In this document: positions 46,516-54,578 of the stretch, piece by piece
How positions within the stretch are numbered: position 1 is the first letter of the stretch
Layout: every line of letters begins with the position of its first letter
Source: Palsa-744 sp963734815
GTDB lineage: Bacteria > Actinomycetota > Thermoleophilia > Solirubrobacterales > Solirubrobacteraceae
Direction: 5' to 3'
DNA: 64,000 nt
NCBI GenBank assembly: GCA_963734815.1
Contig: CAVTIH010000001.1
Location: 1,178,001-1,242,000, forward strand
The notes under the pieces: model-generated
Database searches by the model: none
What the model was told of the DNA's origin: nothing
What the model saw: only the letters and a program-made list of their open reading frames with translations
Made by a program: the position numbers and the translations under genes

Positions 46516-47816
46516 TGGCTGACGATCGCACGCTTGAGAAGACGAGCGAGCCGGGTGTCTACCGTCGGCACGCAAACGGCTGCAAGCGCAATGGCCGCTG
46601 CAAATGCCCGTACGTGGTTGTCTGGCGCGATCGTGGGCGCCAGCGCAAGCAGATGTTCCCGACGTTCGAGCTTGCCCGCGAGCACAGGGGCAAGATGGCC
46701 TCTGGCACCAGCTCGAGGCAGCCGCTCTCATCCGTGACCGTCGCCGACTACTACGAGGCGTGGTTGCCCAGCTACCGGGGGCGTACCGCGCGTGGGGTTG
46801 AGGACTCCACCCGTCGCGAGTACGAGATCAGTTTCCGCTTGCACATCCTTCCGTTGCGGATCGCGGGTATGCGGATGCGCGATCTCACCGCCAAGGAAGT
46901 ACGCGAATGGCTGAAAGATCTAGAGGGGCGCGGCGCGTCGCCGGCCGTGATCCGCAAGGCCAAAGTGGCGTTCTCGGCGATGCTCGCCTGCGCCGTCGAA
47001 GACGACGACCTCGGCTCCAACCCCGCCACAGGCGTCCGCTACATCCCCACCGCACAGGCCAAGCACGAGCACCCCGCGATCAAACGCCGCAAGCTCGCGG
47101 CCGCAGACGTGGTGGCGATCCTGAACGCCGCGCCGGAGCAGTGGCGCGTGTTCTTCATGCTGCTCGCCCAGAGTGGGGTGCGGATCGGGGAGCTGCTCGG
47201 GCTGACGTGGGGGAACGTCTCCCTGGGAGACGACGCGCACATCATGGTCGTGGAGCAGATCTACCGCGGCCGGCGCAAAAGGCTCAAGACGGACGCGAGC
47301 ATGGCGCGTGTGCCGCTCTCGGCGACGATGGCGTCATGGTTGAGTGAACTGCGCCCGGCGGATGCCGACTCGGACGCGCCGGTCTTCCCGTCGGCGACGG
47401 GCGCCGCGCTGAACTACGCCAATGTCTACAACCGCGTTTTGCGCCCGGCGCTCATCCACGCGGGGCTCGCGGTCAAGGTCGGCGAGAACGCCAACGGCGA
47501 CCCCGTGTGGGACTACCAGGGGATCGCGTTCCATGCGTTCCGTAAGGCGTGCGGGTCGCTGCTGCTGCACCACGGGAAGACGCTCAAGCAGGTGCAAGGC
47601 TGGCTTCGCCACTCGCGGCTCTCGACCACGATGGATGTCTACATCCAGCAGGTGGACGATGGGCTCGGCGGCGCGGATGCCTGGGATGACATCCTGCCCG
47701 GCTGGGGCAACAGTGGGGCAACACAACAGCCGGAGGCAGCCCCAAACGGGGCTCTGGCCGAGACCCCGGAGCGGAGTCGTAGAGCCAAATCACCGAACGG
47801 GAGCACAAGAGCGTAA
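46515..47816 (+). CDS. Tyrosine integrase of element A
   Basis: 433 residues. An arm-binding N-terminus with Cys pairs (CKRNGRCKCPYVVVWRDRGR) is followed by a SAM-like core-binding domain (VADYYEAWLPSYRGRTARGV to GSNPATGV). The catalytic domain has LAQSGVRIGELLGLTW (Arg), the Lys in a beta-hairpin region, FHAFRKACGSLLLHHG (His-x-x-Arg), WLRHSRLSTTMDVYIQ (His and nucleophile Tyr). The stop is 13 bp before the tRNA-derived attachment sequence. It should integrate element A into the 3' end of a tRNA gene. Confidence 0.92.
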   Translation: MADDRTLEKTSEPGVYRRHANGCKRNGRCKCPYVVVWRDRGRQRKQMFPTFELAREHRGKMASGTSSRQPLSSVTVADYYEAWLPSYRGRTARGVEDSTRREYEISFRLHILPLRIAGMRMRDLTAKEVREWLKDLEGRGASPAVIRKAKVAFSAMLACAVEDDDLGSNPATGVRYIPTAQAKHEHPAIKRRKLAAADVVAILNAAPEQWRVFFMLLAQSGVRIGELLGLTWGNVSLGDDAHIMVVEQIYRGRRKRLKTDASMARVPLSATMASWLSELRPADADSDAPVFPSATGAALNYANVYNRVLRPALIHAGLAVKVGENANGDPVWDYQGIAFHAFRKACGSLLLHHGKTLKQVQGWLRHSRLSTTMDVYIQQVDDGLGGADAWDDILPGWGNSGATQQPEAAPNGALAETPERSRRAKSPNGSTRA

Positions 47817-47829
47817 ACCCCTGATCGTA

Positions 47830-47871
47830 CTTTCAAGCCGCAGGTCGGGGGTTCGATTCCCCCCAGGCGCA
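47830..47871 (+). repeat. Attachment site copy 1 (tRNA 3' half)
   Basis: 42 bp starting CTTTCAAGCCGCAGGTC and ending CCCCAGGCGCA, identical to 55821-55862. It has a T arm GGGGG-TTCGATT-CCCCC and the 3' acceptor strand CAGGCGC plus discriminator A; no CCA is encoded. Identity begins in the anticodon-loop position, the usual crossover point of tyrosine integrases. The 5' tRNA half is absent, so this is an att remnant and not a tRNA gene. The tRNA identity was not assigned. Confidence 0.9.
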
Positions 47872-47943
47872 CTGCAAGAGAGTCCTGCAAACGCGGGGCT
47901 TTTTTGTTGCTGGAGGGCCGTTGGGAGGGCCACCGGAAGCGCC

Positions 47944-47975
47944 GGGCGTAACAGGGGCGTAACGCAAGCGGTAAC
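47944..47975 (+). promoter_or_regulatory. Left arm-type integrase sites of element B
   Basis: GGGCGTAAC at 47944-47952 and 47955-47963 and GCGGTAAC at 47968-47975, in direct orientation, 73 bp inside the left repeat. Two matching copies lie inside the right end (55692-55711). Spacing of 11-13 bp suits cooperative binding of integrase or Xis. Confidence 0.6.
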
Positions 47976-48045
47976 ACGCAGCGCTGGGGTGCTCGTGTGG
48001 CGTCGAACCGACTGTGAGCCATCGACCGCTGCGATACTTGGGCGC

Positions 48046-48882
48046 GTGAAGACGACGACCTACAGTCGCGATGAGTTGGTGGCCGAACTGGCTTCTGTTG
48101 CGCAGCGCCTTGGTGAGCATTCCGTATCGCGTCGCATCTGGCTTCGTGAGACCGGGATAACCTCGTGGCAGGTCTACCGTCATTTCGACTGGTGGAATGA
48201 GTTCGTTGTCGCCGCTGGCCTCGTAGCCGACGACCGCTCTCGGGCATCAGATGACGAGCTGCTTGCGGCTCTCCGTGATGCCTTTGTTCAAGCGGGCAGT
48301 GTCACCACGAAGCATCGGGTCCGTAAGTTTTGCCGCTACGGCGGCGATGTCTACACGAAGCACTTCGGTAGCTGGCCCCAAGTTTTGGGACGACTCCGCG
48401 GGTGGGCAGAGGAGAACGATCCAGACTTCGCCTATCTGGATGATCTTCCCCAGGATGGGTCCGCGGCTGACCGCGGCGCAAGTAGGGAAGGTGCGGTTCA
48501 GGCGATGCCGAGCTGGGAATCCAGCACAGACACGCAATACGGACCCCTCCTCAACTTTCGAGGTCTGCAACATGCACCGATCAACGAGCAGGGTGTCGTC
48601 TTCTTGTTTGGAATGGTGGCGCGCGACCTCGGCTTCATCGTGGAGGGGGTACGGGCGAGCTACCCTGACTGCGACGCGAAGCGGACCGTCAGCAAGACGG
48701 GCCACTTGGCGCGTGTGCGAATCGAGTTCGAGTTTCGCAGCCGCAACTTCAGCGATCATGGCCACGACCCGGCTGGCTGTGATCTCATCGTCTGCTGGGA
48801 GAACAACTGGCCCGAGTGCCCGGTCGAGGTGCTTGAGCTTCGCTCAGAAATCGAACGACTCTTCCGTGACGAATCCGCCTAG
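48046..48882 (+). CDS. Nuclease-like protein with two homing-endonuclease-associated repeats
   Basis: 278 residues from GTG 48046. Two ~50-residue repeats of the HNH-associated type are at ~8-58 (SRDELVAELASVAQRLGE ... YRHFDWWNEFVVAAG) and ~66-118 (SDDELLAALRDAFVQAG ... YTKHFGSWPQVLGRLRGW). The C-terminal half (~165-275) has GVVFLFGMVARDLGFIVEGV, RVRIEFEFRSRNF and GCDLIVCWENNWPECPVEVL. The E-x-E and D-L-I-V-C-W pattern suggests a PD-(D/E)XK-like nuclease fold. It is the first gene of element B. Such proteins may guard or cut DNA sites; a defence or anti-competition role is inference. Confidence 0.7.
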   Translation: MKTTTYSRDELVAELASVAQRLGEHSVSRRIWLRETGITSWQVYRHFDWWNEFVVAAGLVADDRSRASDDELLAALRDAFVQAGSVTTKHRVRKFCRYGGDVYTKHFGSWPQVLGRLRGWAEENDPDFAYLDDLPQDGSAADRGASREGAVQAMPSWESSTDTQYGPLLNFRGLQHAPINEQGVVFLFGMVARDLGFIVEGVRASYPDCDAKRTVSKTGHLARVRIEFEFRSRNFSDHGHDPAGCDLIVCWENNWPECPVEVLELRSEIERLFRDESA

Positions 48883-48892
48883 ACTGTGGTCA

Positions 48893-49162
48893 GTGGCGAC
48901 CGCCGATCGGACAGTTCATGTAGGGGCACGGACCTACGCGATGCTGCGCGAGGAGGCCGAGCGCCGTCACCGGGATGTCGATGCGACCGCCGACGATCTG
49001 CTCGCCGAGCGCCTAGCGGCGTCCCTGATCGACACGGCGAAGTTGGAGCGGACGATGGAGCGCGCCGCCCAGCTCCGTGCCCGCCTCCCTCGCACGGACG
49101 AGGCTGCGGCCCTGATCCGTGAGGGACGCGACGAGCTTGAGCGGCGCCCAGAGCGCTCGTGA
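48893..49162 (+). CDS. VapB-type antitoxin
   Basis: 89 residues from GTG 48893. N-terminal ribbon-helix-helix-like start (TVHVGARTYAMLREEAERRH) and a helical C-terminal toxin-binding tail (TDEAAALIREGRDELERRPE). It directly precedes a PIN-domain gene with a GTGA overlap, the standard VapBC arrangement. A TAGACT hexamer 8 bp upstream could be the -10 of a leaderless transcript. Confidence 0.75.
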   Translation: MATADRTVHVGARTYAMLREEAERRHRDVDATADDLLAERLAASLIDTAKLERTMERAAQLRARLPRTDEAAALIREGRDELERRPERS

Positions 49163-49575
49163 GCGTTGTTATCGACTCAAACGCGCTCGTTGCGTTCGTG
49201 ACCAACGAGCCGGTCGCACCGAAGGTCGCCGAGTTGCTTCATGGCTGGGGCTCGGAGGGGACACCCATGAACGCGCCCGCGCTCGCCCGCTATGAGGTCG
49301 CCAACGCGCTCACCAAGAAGGCTGCGGCTGGGAGCATCAGCGAGGACGAGACGCGCGAGGCGTGGGATGTCCTTGAGGAGCTGCCGATCGTCTACCACGC
49401 GCTGCGTGACGGGCCGAGCGTGGTGCAAGCGGCGCTCGTCCTCGAACGGCGCTCTGCCTACGACGCCGCCTATCTCGCCCTCGCCCAAGACCTCGGCGCC
49501 GAGCTGTGGACCATCGACGGACCGCTTGCCCGCAACGCCAGAACGCGCGGACGTCGGGTCCATCTGATCGAGTAG
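49159..49575 (+). CDS. VapC-family PIN-domain toxin
   Basis: 138 residues from GTG 49159. All PIN acidic residues are present: VIDSNALVAF (Asp), LARYEVANALTKK (Glu), SAYDAAYLALAQ (Asp) and LWTIDGPLARNA (Asp). VapC toxins are ribonucleases neutralised by VapB. The pair probably stabilises element B. Intact. Confidence 0.88.
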   Translation: MSVVIDSNALVAFVTNEPVAPKVAELLHGWGSEGTPMNAPALARYEVANALTKKAAAGSISEDETREAWDVLEELPIVYHALRDGPSVVQAALVLERRSAYDAAYLALAQDLGAELWTIDGPLARNARTRGRRVHLIE

Positions 49576-49813
49576 CAAGCGTAGGTGAGTTCATTGTAAT
49601 CCTTCGCAAGCGATGACTCAGGACAGCAGCCAGGGCGCCGTAGGGCCGGCGCCGCAGCTCGAAGGCAGGGGCGCTCGATCGCGGGTCGGGGCCCGCTGGC
49701 GGCGCCCAGCTCGGGGCGCCGGGGAACTGTTTGAGCGTGCCCCTGTCGATGATGAGCTGACTACGCCCGAGGAAGCCGAGAGCGCACGCGAAGCCACTCG
49801 CTTGTCTTGCATA

Positions 49814-49854
49814 TTCGTTTGGGTGTTCGTCTATAAGCCGAACACCCAAACGAA
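49814..49854. repeat. Perfect 16-bp inverted repeat
   Basis: TTCGTTTGGGTGTTCG (49814-49829) and CGAACACCCAAACGAA (49839-49854) around a 9-bp AT-rich loop. Its right arm touches the left arm of the next repeat. Confidence 0.9.
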
Positions 49855-50035
49855 CACCCTGGCCGCCCGCTCGCTCCCGAAATGTGGCTCTGCTGTTGGC
49901 CTAGAGGAAGGGGGTCCCCGCTTCTCCGCTTCGCTCCAAACCGGGGACCCCCTTCCTCGACACACCACAACACAAATGTGCAGGGTGGGGCCAGGTGCAG
50001 AGTGAGCGTTGGGGGCGAGCGGGCGGCCAGGGTGT
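49854..50035. repeat. Perfect 21-bp inverted repeat around 140 bp
   Basis: ACACCCTGGCCGCCCGCTCG(C) at 49854-49874 is the exact complement of 50015-50035. The 140-bp interior holds the 16-bp hairpin at 49905-49957. A 21-bp perfect match is far beyond chance. Confidence 0.9.
49905..49957. repeat. Perfect 16-bp inverted repeat inside the 21-bp pair
   Basis: AGGAAGGGGGTCCCCG (49905-49920) and CGGGGACCCCCTTCCT (49942-49957) with a 21-nt loop. Confidence 0.9.
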
Positions 50036-50193
50036 GAGATAGCTGATGGAAAACGAAGGAGGGCAACCTGGGGGCGATGGAGCTGGGTTGATGCTGGGGA
50101 CGGTGTGCCTCGGGGCATGATGCGGGATGGTGTGCTCGGTGATCTTGTGGCGGGCGTGGGCTGCTGGTGGCATTTGGGAGGAACGGACGGGAG

Positions 50194-50318
50194 GCACGCC
50201 GGGCGGTCCGGCGTGCAGTGACCGGCGAGCTGAACTCGCCTTCCCGCGGGCGGCCTGATGGTGGTTCCGCCTTCGGCTTCACGCTCCCGCGGGTACTCCC
50301 TGGCGGGGGGCCGCCCGC
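50194..50318. repeat. Further inverted repeats at the right of the hairpin cluster
   Basis: GCACGCCGG (50194-50202) pairs with CCGGCGTGC (50208-50216). GCGGGCGGCC (50246-50255) pairs with GGCCGCCCGC (50309-50318). Confidence 0.75.
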
Positions 50319-50644
50319 TTCTGCTCCCAGGGGTAGATCAACGAGGCTCCCGGCGTTGCGGGTGACTGTGGCCATCTCGGCTCCACGGCTCTTGTCGATC
50401 CGACGCTTCAGTCGGGGCCTGGACGTACGGCCCGGAGCGCTGCTGGGCGAGGCCACGACCGAGTCGGGGGCGATGCGTGATAGCCGAAGCTGCGCGCCCC
50501 TAGCCCGTTCGATTATAGTCCGACGGTCGGAATGGCTCAGTGCAACAAAGATCGTCAGTTACGCTTGGTGAGAAGAACATTGTCCGCACACACTTCATTG
50601 TTTGTGCTCGTTCTGTGCACCGTTCTGGTCGGCTGCCCACCCGC

Positions 50645-51589
50645 ATGAGGGGTTTGGCCGGGCTGATCGGCGTGCTCGGCCTGATCTTCGCCGCCGGTTG
50701 CTCTGCGAAGACAGCGACAGGGAGCGAGACGCATCAGTCCTCATCCTGCATACCGCCTGCGTTCAGGCTCTTTGGACCCCAACCGGCGCTCCCCAAGGAA
50801 CTCTCGACCCCGTTGGAAGCCACGATCCTATCTAGCTTCGCCATCTTTCGCAGGGGAGCGCTGCCGAGCGATGAGCTTCCTGGGGTGAGTCCGGTGGGCG
50901 GCGGGTTGGACCATGTGCTCTCCAGGGACTACGAGCTCTCAGGCTTCTATCCCGCCTATCTCCGCCAGGTGAGGCGGCTCCCCGACGGCCGACGCTATTT
51001 CGTGATCCCTGCCTTCGCACGGCCCGAAGCGGTACCCCTGGCGCGCTGTTTCCGGGCCGGGGTGCGACGCAGATTGGTCCAGCAGCAGCACCGACGTCTG
51101 ACCGAGCCCGTCTACTGCATCATCGAGGTAGGTGGCAGCAGAGAAGCACCCGTTCCCGGATGCGAGCCCTTCGCCCAGGTCGCCGAAAGCTTTCAGGCCT
51201 TCCATGTGAGCGACTTCCTCGGAGAACCGACCATCGAACTCGTACCGGACGGCATCGCCTCGGTGCGAATCGTCTATCCAAGCCACGTCCAGGTCGTTGC
51301 ATCCGTGAGCGAAAACGCATTCCTGCTCACGCCGCCGCCGACGCCGCGTTCTCGTCTGGACGTATACCTCAGGCGACTGGCGCGCAAAATCGGCGAGGGC
51401 GATCGTCTCCCCAAGGCTGAGCGCGAAAGAATCACCCGCCAGTACAACAAGGCTTATACCGGCACTTACCCGACAAGGATCGAGTGGCTCGACAGCGCTG
51501 GAGGACTGGTGCGCGCCATCAGCCCGCCCACCGCTGAAAGCGACTCCGCGACCTCGGTCGGCGATCTCCGCGCCCCCATCGGAGGATGA
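50645..51589 (+). CDS. Predicted lipoprotein of unknown function
   Basis: 314 residues from ATG 50645 (frame open to 50540). Lipoprotein signal GLIGVLGLIFAAGC with lipobox AAGC. The mature part includes SSFAIFRRGALPSDELPGVS, RQVRRLPDGRRYFVIPAF and VEVGG-like CIIEVGGSREAPVPGCEPFA, with four Cys, and a late segment IVYPSHVQVVASVSENAF. No family recognised. It may be surface cargo of element B. Confidence 0.6.
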   Translation: MRGLAGLIGVLGLIFAAGCSAKTATGSETHQSSSCIPPAFRLFGPQPALPKELSTPLEATILSSFAIFRRGALPSDELPGVSPVGGGLDHVLSRDYELSGFYPAYLRQVRRLPDGRRYFVIPAFARPEAVPLARCFRAGVRRRLVQQQHRRLTEPVYCIIEVGGSREAPVPGCEPFAQVAESFQAFHVSDFLGEPTIELVPDGIASVRIVYPSHVQVVASVSENAFLLTPPPTPRSRLDVYLRRLARKIGEGDRLPKAERERITRQYNKAYTGTYPTRIEWLDSAGGLVRAISPPTAESDSATSVGDLRAPIGG

Positions 51590-51809
51590 CCAGCCGGGGG
51601 CGAACGGCGCCGCCGCCGCCGCGTCCGTAGATCAACTGGGCTCCGGCGGTGCGGGTGGCCCCGGGCAACCCTGGCTCCCCGCGGTCGCGGTCGGCATCGA
51701 GCCGCCTGGGCGTCGTGGCAGTGGGCGCGCGAGGGATTCGCTTGCTCGGAGGGGGCCGTGCTCGGCTTACCTACAGAGAACCGATGCGACCCCACGGGCA
51801 CAGACGAAC

Positions 51810-52079
51810 ATGAGCGCGGGCGCCCTGGAGCTGCAAGTCCCCGATGCGTTCGTGCAGGCCATCGCCGAGCGCGTAGTCGATCTGCTCGCCGACAGCCTCG
51901 CAGGAGGAGGCCAGCCGGAGCCCTGGATCGGCGTGGAGCAGGCAGCGGAACACCTCGCCTGTCCGACGAGTCGCATCTACGACCTGGTGAGCCAGCAACG
52001 CCTCACGCCGCGCCGCGACGGGCGCAGGCTCCTCTTCAAGCGTTCGCACCTTGACGCAGCGATCGAGGCCCCGGCGTGA
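51810..52079 (+). CDS. Excisionase-type HTH protein of element B
   Basis: 89 residues from ATG 51810. Helical front (VPDAFVQAIAERVVDLLADS), then HTH_17: IGVEQAAEHLACPTSRIYDL and VSQQRLTPRRDGRRLLFKRS. Same architecture as the 45815 protein of element A, indicating that the two elements share a recombination module. Likely Xis of element B. Confidence 0.75.
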   Translation: MSAGALELQVPDAFVQAIAERVVDLLADSLAGGGQPEPWIGVEQAAEHLACPTSRIYDLVSQQRLTPRRDGRRLLFKRSHLDAAIEAPA

Positions 52080-52174
52080 GGATCGCCGTCTCATGCCCGC
52101 CGACCTCGACGCCTACGTGGAAGCGCTCGGGCCGCACGAACGGCTCTATCGAGTGGAGCCCAGCCAGAGCGTGC

Positions 52175-52408
52175 CTAACGCTCGGATTCCACGGCTGCCG
52201 CCAACTCCATAAGCGACACGCCCAGCGCGTCGATGACTCGGCACACGCTGTCCCAGCTCGGAGCCGTCTGCGCGTTCTCGATCTTCGCCAGCGTTGCAAC
52301 GGCGATCCCGGCGTGCCACGCAACCGCCTCTTGCGTCATCGGGTGCTCCTCGCGCAGCCGTTTGAGCACGGTGGCCAGGGCTTGGTCTGGAGCAGGCGAG
52401 CGCGGCAC
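52175..52408 (-). CDS. XRE-family regulator
   Basis: 77 residues from ATG 52408. HTH_3: LATVLKRLREEHPMTQEAVA, WHAGIAVATLAKIENAQTAP and SWDSVCRVIDALGVSLMELA. It is transcribed away from the 52658 operon; the 249-bp gap between should hold divergent promoters. Possibly the repressor that keeps element B quiescent. Confidence 0.8.
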   Translation of the reverse strand: MPRSPAPDQALATVLKRLREEHPMTQEAVAWHAGIAVATLAKIENAQTAPSWDSVCRVIDALGVSLMELAAAVESER

Positions 52409-52657
52409 ATCGGCACCTTCTCACGGTGCAGTCGTAGGCGCCATGCCTTCTTTTACCCCTCATTGACGCGGGCTCATCTAAGCGCTACGCTGTCCGGGAC
52501 AAAACATCATGGCGCCCGCGACAGCAGGACTGCCCGGGCGCCGTGGCACCGAGGAGCGTGAACTCCAAGGCGCGTCAGACACCCTACCGATACGGGCCGG
52601 TGTCTTCCTCGCCGTAAAACCGCCCCCGGGGCCTCCAACGACAAGGAGGAACCGAAG

Positions 52658-52915
52658 ATGACCGATGAGCAGCAGGGTTGGACCGATGAGGAGCAGATCG
52701 AACGCGCGATCGTCCTACAGGTGCTCCGCGATGACCACCCGGAGCGCTGGACACGAGCGGAGCTGGAGAACGAGGTCTTCGACTTCGACCCCTTGACCAT
52801 CGACGAAGCGCTCACCCGGCTGGCAGCCGACGGCGTCGTGATCCTCGACGGCGAGCAGGTGCGGGCGTCCGCGTGTGCCCGGCGCATAGACGCGCTGGAG
52901 CTGATCTCGATATGA
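52658..52915 (+). CDS. Small winged-helix-like protein
   Basis: 85 residues from ATG 52658 behind AAGGAGG. Sequence AIVLQVLRDDHPERWTRAEL, FDFDPLTIDEALTRLAADGV, VILDGEQVRAS has the helix-helix-wing pattern of a small winged helix. It heads an operon of overlapping small genes leading to the integrase; the stop overlaps the next ATG (ATGA). Confidence 0.6.
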   Translation: MTDEQQGWTDEEQIERAIVLQVLRDDHPERWTRAELENEVFDFDPLTIDEALTRLAADGVVILDGEQVRASACARRIDALELISI

Positions 52916-53563
52916 GCGCCACCGTCATCGAGCCGTTGAACGAGCTGCGCAAGTTCGAGCCCGTCTCCGACGCGGTGGTGCTCGCCGCGCTCGACCGCGC
53001 GGAACGCCACCGCAGGGGCACGGGCGAAGGCGTGATGGGGTCCACCCCTCGCGAAGCACCTTGGGTTCGTCCGCGGCCCCTGGACCGCGCGCGGCCTGCG
53101 GCCCCAGCTTGACGCGCTCATCAAGGCCGGGGCGCTTGAGCGTGTGAAGCGCCAGGGGATGGTCCGGCTGGTGTTGACCGAGAAGGGACGCACACAGGCG
53201 GCACGAGCACGCCAGACCGTCGCCCTGCCGGAGTCCCCGCAGCATCGGCTCTGGAGGCAGACCCGCAGGAAAGCGGTCGAGCGGATCGACGGGCTCCGCG
53301 AGGACGCCCACCGGGCGGTGCAGGACGCCGGCCGGCTGCTCGACGCGGGGGAGGCCGACTCCGAGGCGTTGTTCCTTCTTGCGGTGCGTCTGAGGGCGGT
53401 GTTGCAGTATCTCGGGTGCGCGACGTACTGCGCGAGGGAGTGGGCCGAGCCGGATGATGCCCGCGCCGACATAGAAGACGATGCGCCGGCGTATCGCCTG
53501 TCCCGACGCTCGACGGTTGGCTGGGGGCGCTTGACGGGACCGGGCACGGAGGGCGAGGTGTGA
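52912..53563 (+). pseudogene. Winged-helix protein gene with one-base shift
   Basis: The first frame gives MSATVIEPLNELRKFEPVSD, then AVVLAALDRAERHRRGTGEG and stops at 53112. The correct continuation LAKHLGFVRGPWTARGLRPQ, then LDALIKAGALERVKRQGMVR is in another frame from about 53048. The shift falls in CCCC (53045-53048), where three C would keep one frame of ~216 residues. The rear is helical (LFLLAVRLRAVLQYLGCATY). Sequence error is quite possible. Confidence 0.65.
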
Positions 53564-53796
53564 TGGCTGAGCGCGGACGGGAGCGGGTCGCGCTAGGGCA
53601 GACGATCCGCCGCGAACGTCAAGCCCGGCAGCTATCGATCGAAGCGCTCGCGTTCGAGGCCGGGGTGTCCGTGGCGCGCCTTGGCCGGATCGAGCGGGGG
53701 CAGGGCAGTCCCAAGGTGAGCGAACTGCTCGCGCTGTCGAATGTCCTCGGCGTCACGCTCGGGGACCTCATGGTCGCCGCCTGGGGGGAGGCGTGA
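53563..53796 (+). CDS. XRE-family regulator 1 of a stacked trio
   Basis: 77 residues from ATG 53563 (TGATG overlap with the preceding stop). HTH_3 core: LGQTIRRERQARQLSIEALA, FEAGVSVARLGRIERGQGSP, KVSELLALSNVLGVTLGDLM. First of three overlapping XRE genes before the integrase. Confidence 0.8.
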   Translation: MAERGRERVALGQTIRRERQARQLSIEALAFEAGVSVARLGRIERGQGSPKVSELLALSNVLGVTLGDLMVAAWGEA

Positions 53797-54128
53797 TGGC
53801 CGAGCATGACGGCAACTCCTACGACGCCTATACGGCCGAGCGCGCGCGGCTGCTGAAGGTGTTCGGGGAGAACCTGCGCGGCCTGCGCGAGCGGCGGGAA
53901 CTCGCGCAGGAAGGGCTCGCGGAAGTCGCCAACGTCCACCGCAACGAGATCGGCATTCTTGAGCGGGGGCAGTGCGAGCCGGGCCTTCTCACGCTGTTGA
54001 TCCTCGCGGACGCGGTGGAGGTCCAGCTGAAGGGTCTGACGGAAGGGGTGCCCGCGCCGAGGGAGCGCAGGCCCGCGAGACACCCCAAAAGGGCCTGGCC
54101 ACGAGGCGCGACCGAAGGCGAGGCGTGA
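53796..54128 (+). CDS. XRE-family regulator 2 of a stacked trio
   Basis: 110 residues from ATG 53796 (TGATG overlap). HTH: FGENLRGLRERRELAQEGLA, EVANVHRNEIGILERGQCEP, LLTLLILADAVEVQLKGLTE. A basic tail follows. Closely related to regulator 3 (shared ANVHR...LE.G pattern), indicating tandem duplication. Confidence 0.8.
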   Translation: MAEHDGNSYDAYTAERARLLKVFGENLRGLRERRELAQEGLAEVANVHRNEIGILERGQCEPGLLTLLILADAVEVQLKGLTEGVPAPRERRPARHPKRAWPRGATEGEA

Positions 54129-54574
54129 TGGCCCGGCATGACGCCTACACGGTCGAGCACGCCCGGCTGCTGCTCGCGTTCGGGGAGAAGCTGCGCGCTG
54201 AGCGCGACCGCCTGAACGTCTCGCAGGAAACGTTGGCGGATATCGCCAACGTCCACCGGACCCATCTTGCCGCGCTTGAGCTGGGGAAGCGGGACCCGCG
54301 CCTCACGATGCTGCTGATCCTCGCCGACGCGCTGGAGGTCGCGCCGGGCGCCCTGCTCGAAGGTCTGGCCGTACCGACGGAGCGCAAGGCCCCGACGCAC
54401 TTCAAGCGCGGGCGACTCGCACCCGAGGCGGTGCAGCGGCAAGTTCGAGCAGGACGCGAGCGACCCGCGGCTCTCGACGGTCCTGCGCCTCGCTCGCGGC
54501 GTGGGCGTGAAGTCCGCGAGCTGGTACGGGCTGGACGGGAGGTGCTGGCAGTGACGACCAAAGGGAGCAGATGA
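54128..54574 (+). CDS. XRE-family regulator 3, fused to an XRE remnant
   Basis: 148 residues from ATG 54128 (TGATG overlap). HTH: FGEKLRAERDRLNVSQETLA, DIANVHRTHLAALELGKRDP, LTMLLILADALEVAPGALLE. After about residue 100 the protein sequence is low-complexity. In another frame the same DNA (about 54440-54555) reads FEQDASDPRLSTVLRLARGV, the rear of a further XRE protein. So the gene end overlies a decayed fourth copy. Confidence 0.72.
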   Translation: MARHDAYTVEHARLLLAFGEKLRAERDRLNVSQETLADIANVHRTHLAALELGKRDPRLTMLLILADALEVAPGALLEGLAVPTERKAPTHFKRGRLAPEAVQRQVRAGRERPAALDGPAPRSRRGREVRELVRAGREVLAVTTKGSR

Positions 54575-54578
54575 CGAC

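Larger units (their letters stand above)
49576..50644. other. Hairpin-rich noncoding kilobase of element B
   Basis: No gene on either strand has family support. The centre (49814-50318) has at least five long perfect inverted repeats (listed separately), two nested inside a 21-bp pair. Outside these nothing notable, except a 31-bp imperfect match between 50333-50364 and 51627-51657 on either side of the lipoprotein gene. Candidates are a replication origin, an oriT used in trans, or a structured RNA. Confidence 0.6.

Noticed and set aside
47830..47871. tRNA gene at the att repeat
   Set aside because: Only the 3' half from the anticodon loop onward is present here and at 55821; no D arm or 5' acceptor strand lies upstream, so neither copy is a functional tRNA.
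49761..50456. 231-codon minus-strand frame over the hairpin cluster
   Set aside because: Low-complexity Pro/Arg/Ser sequence without a domain; the inverted repeats run through it and no ribosome site is present.
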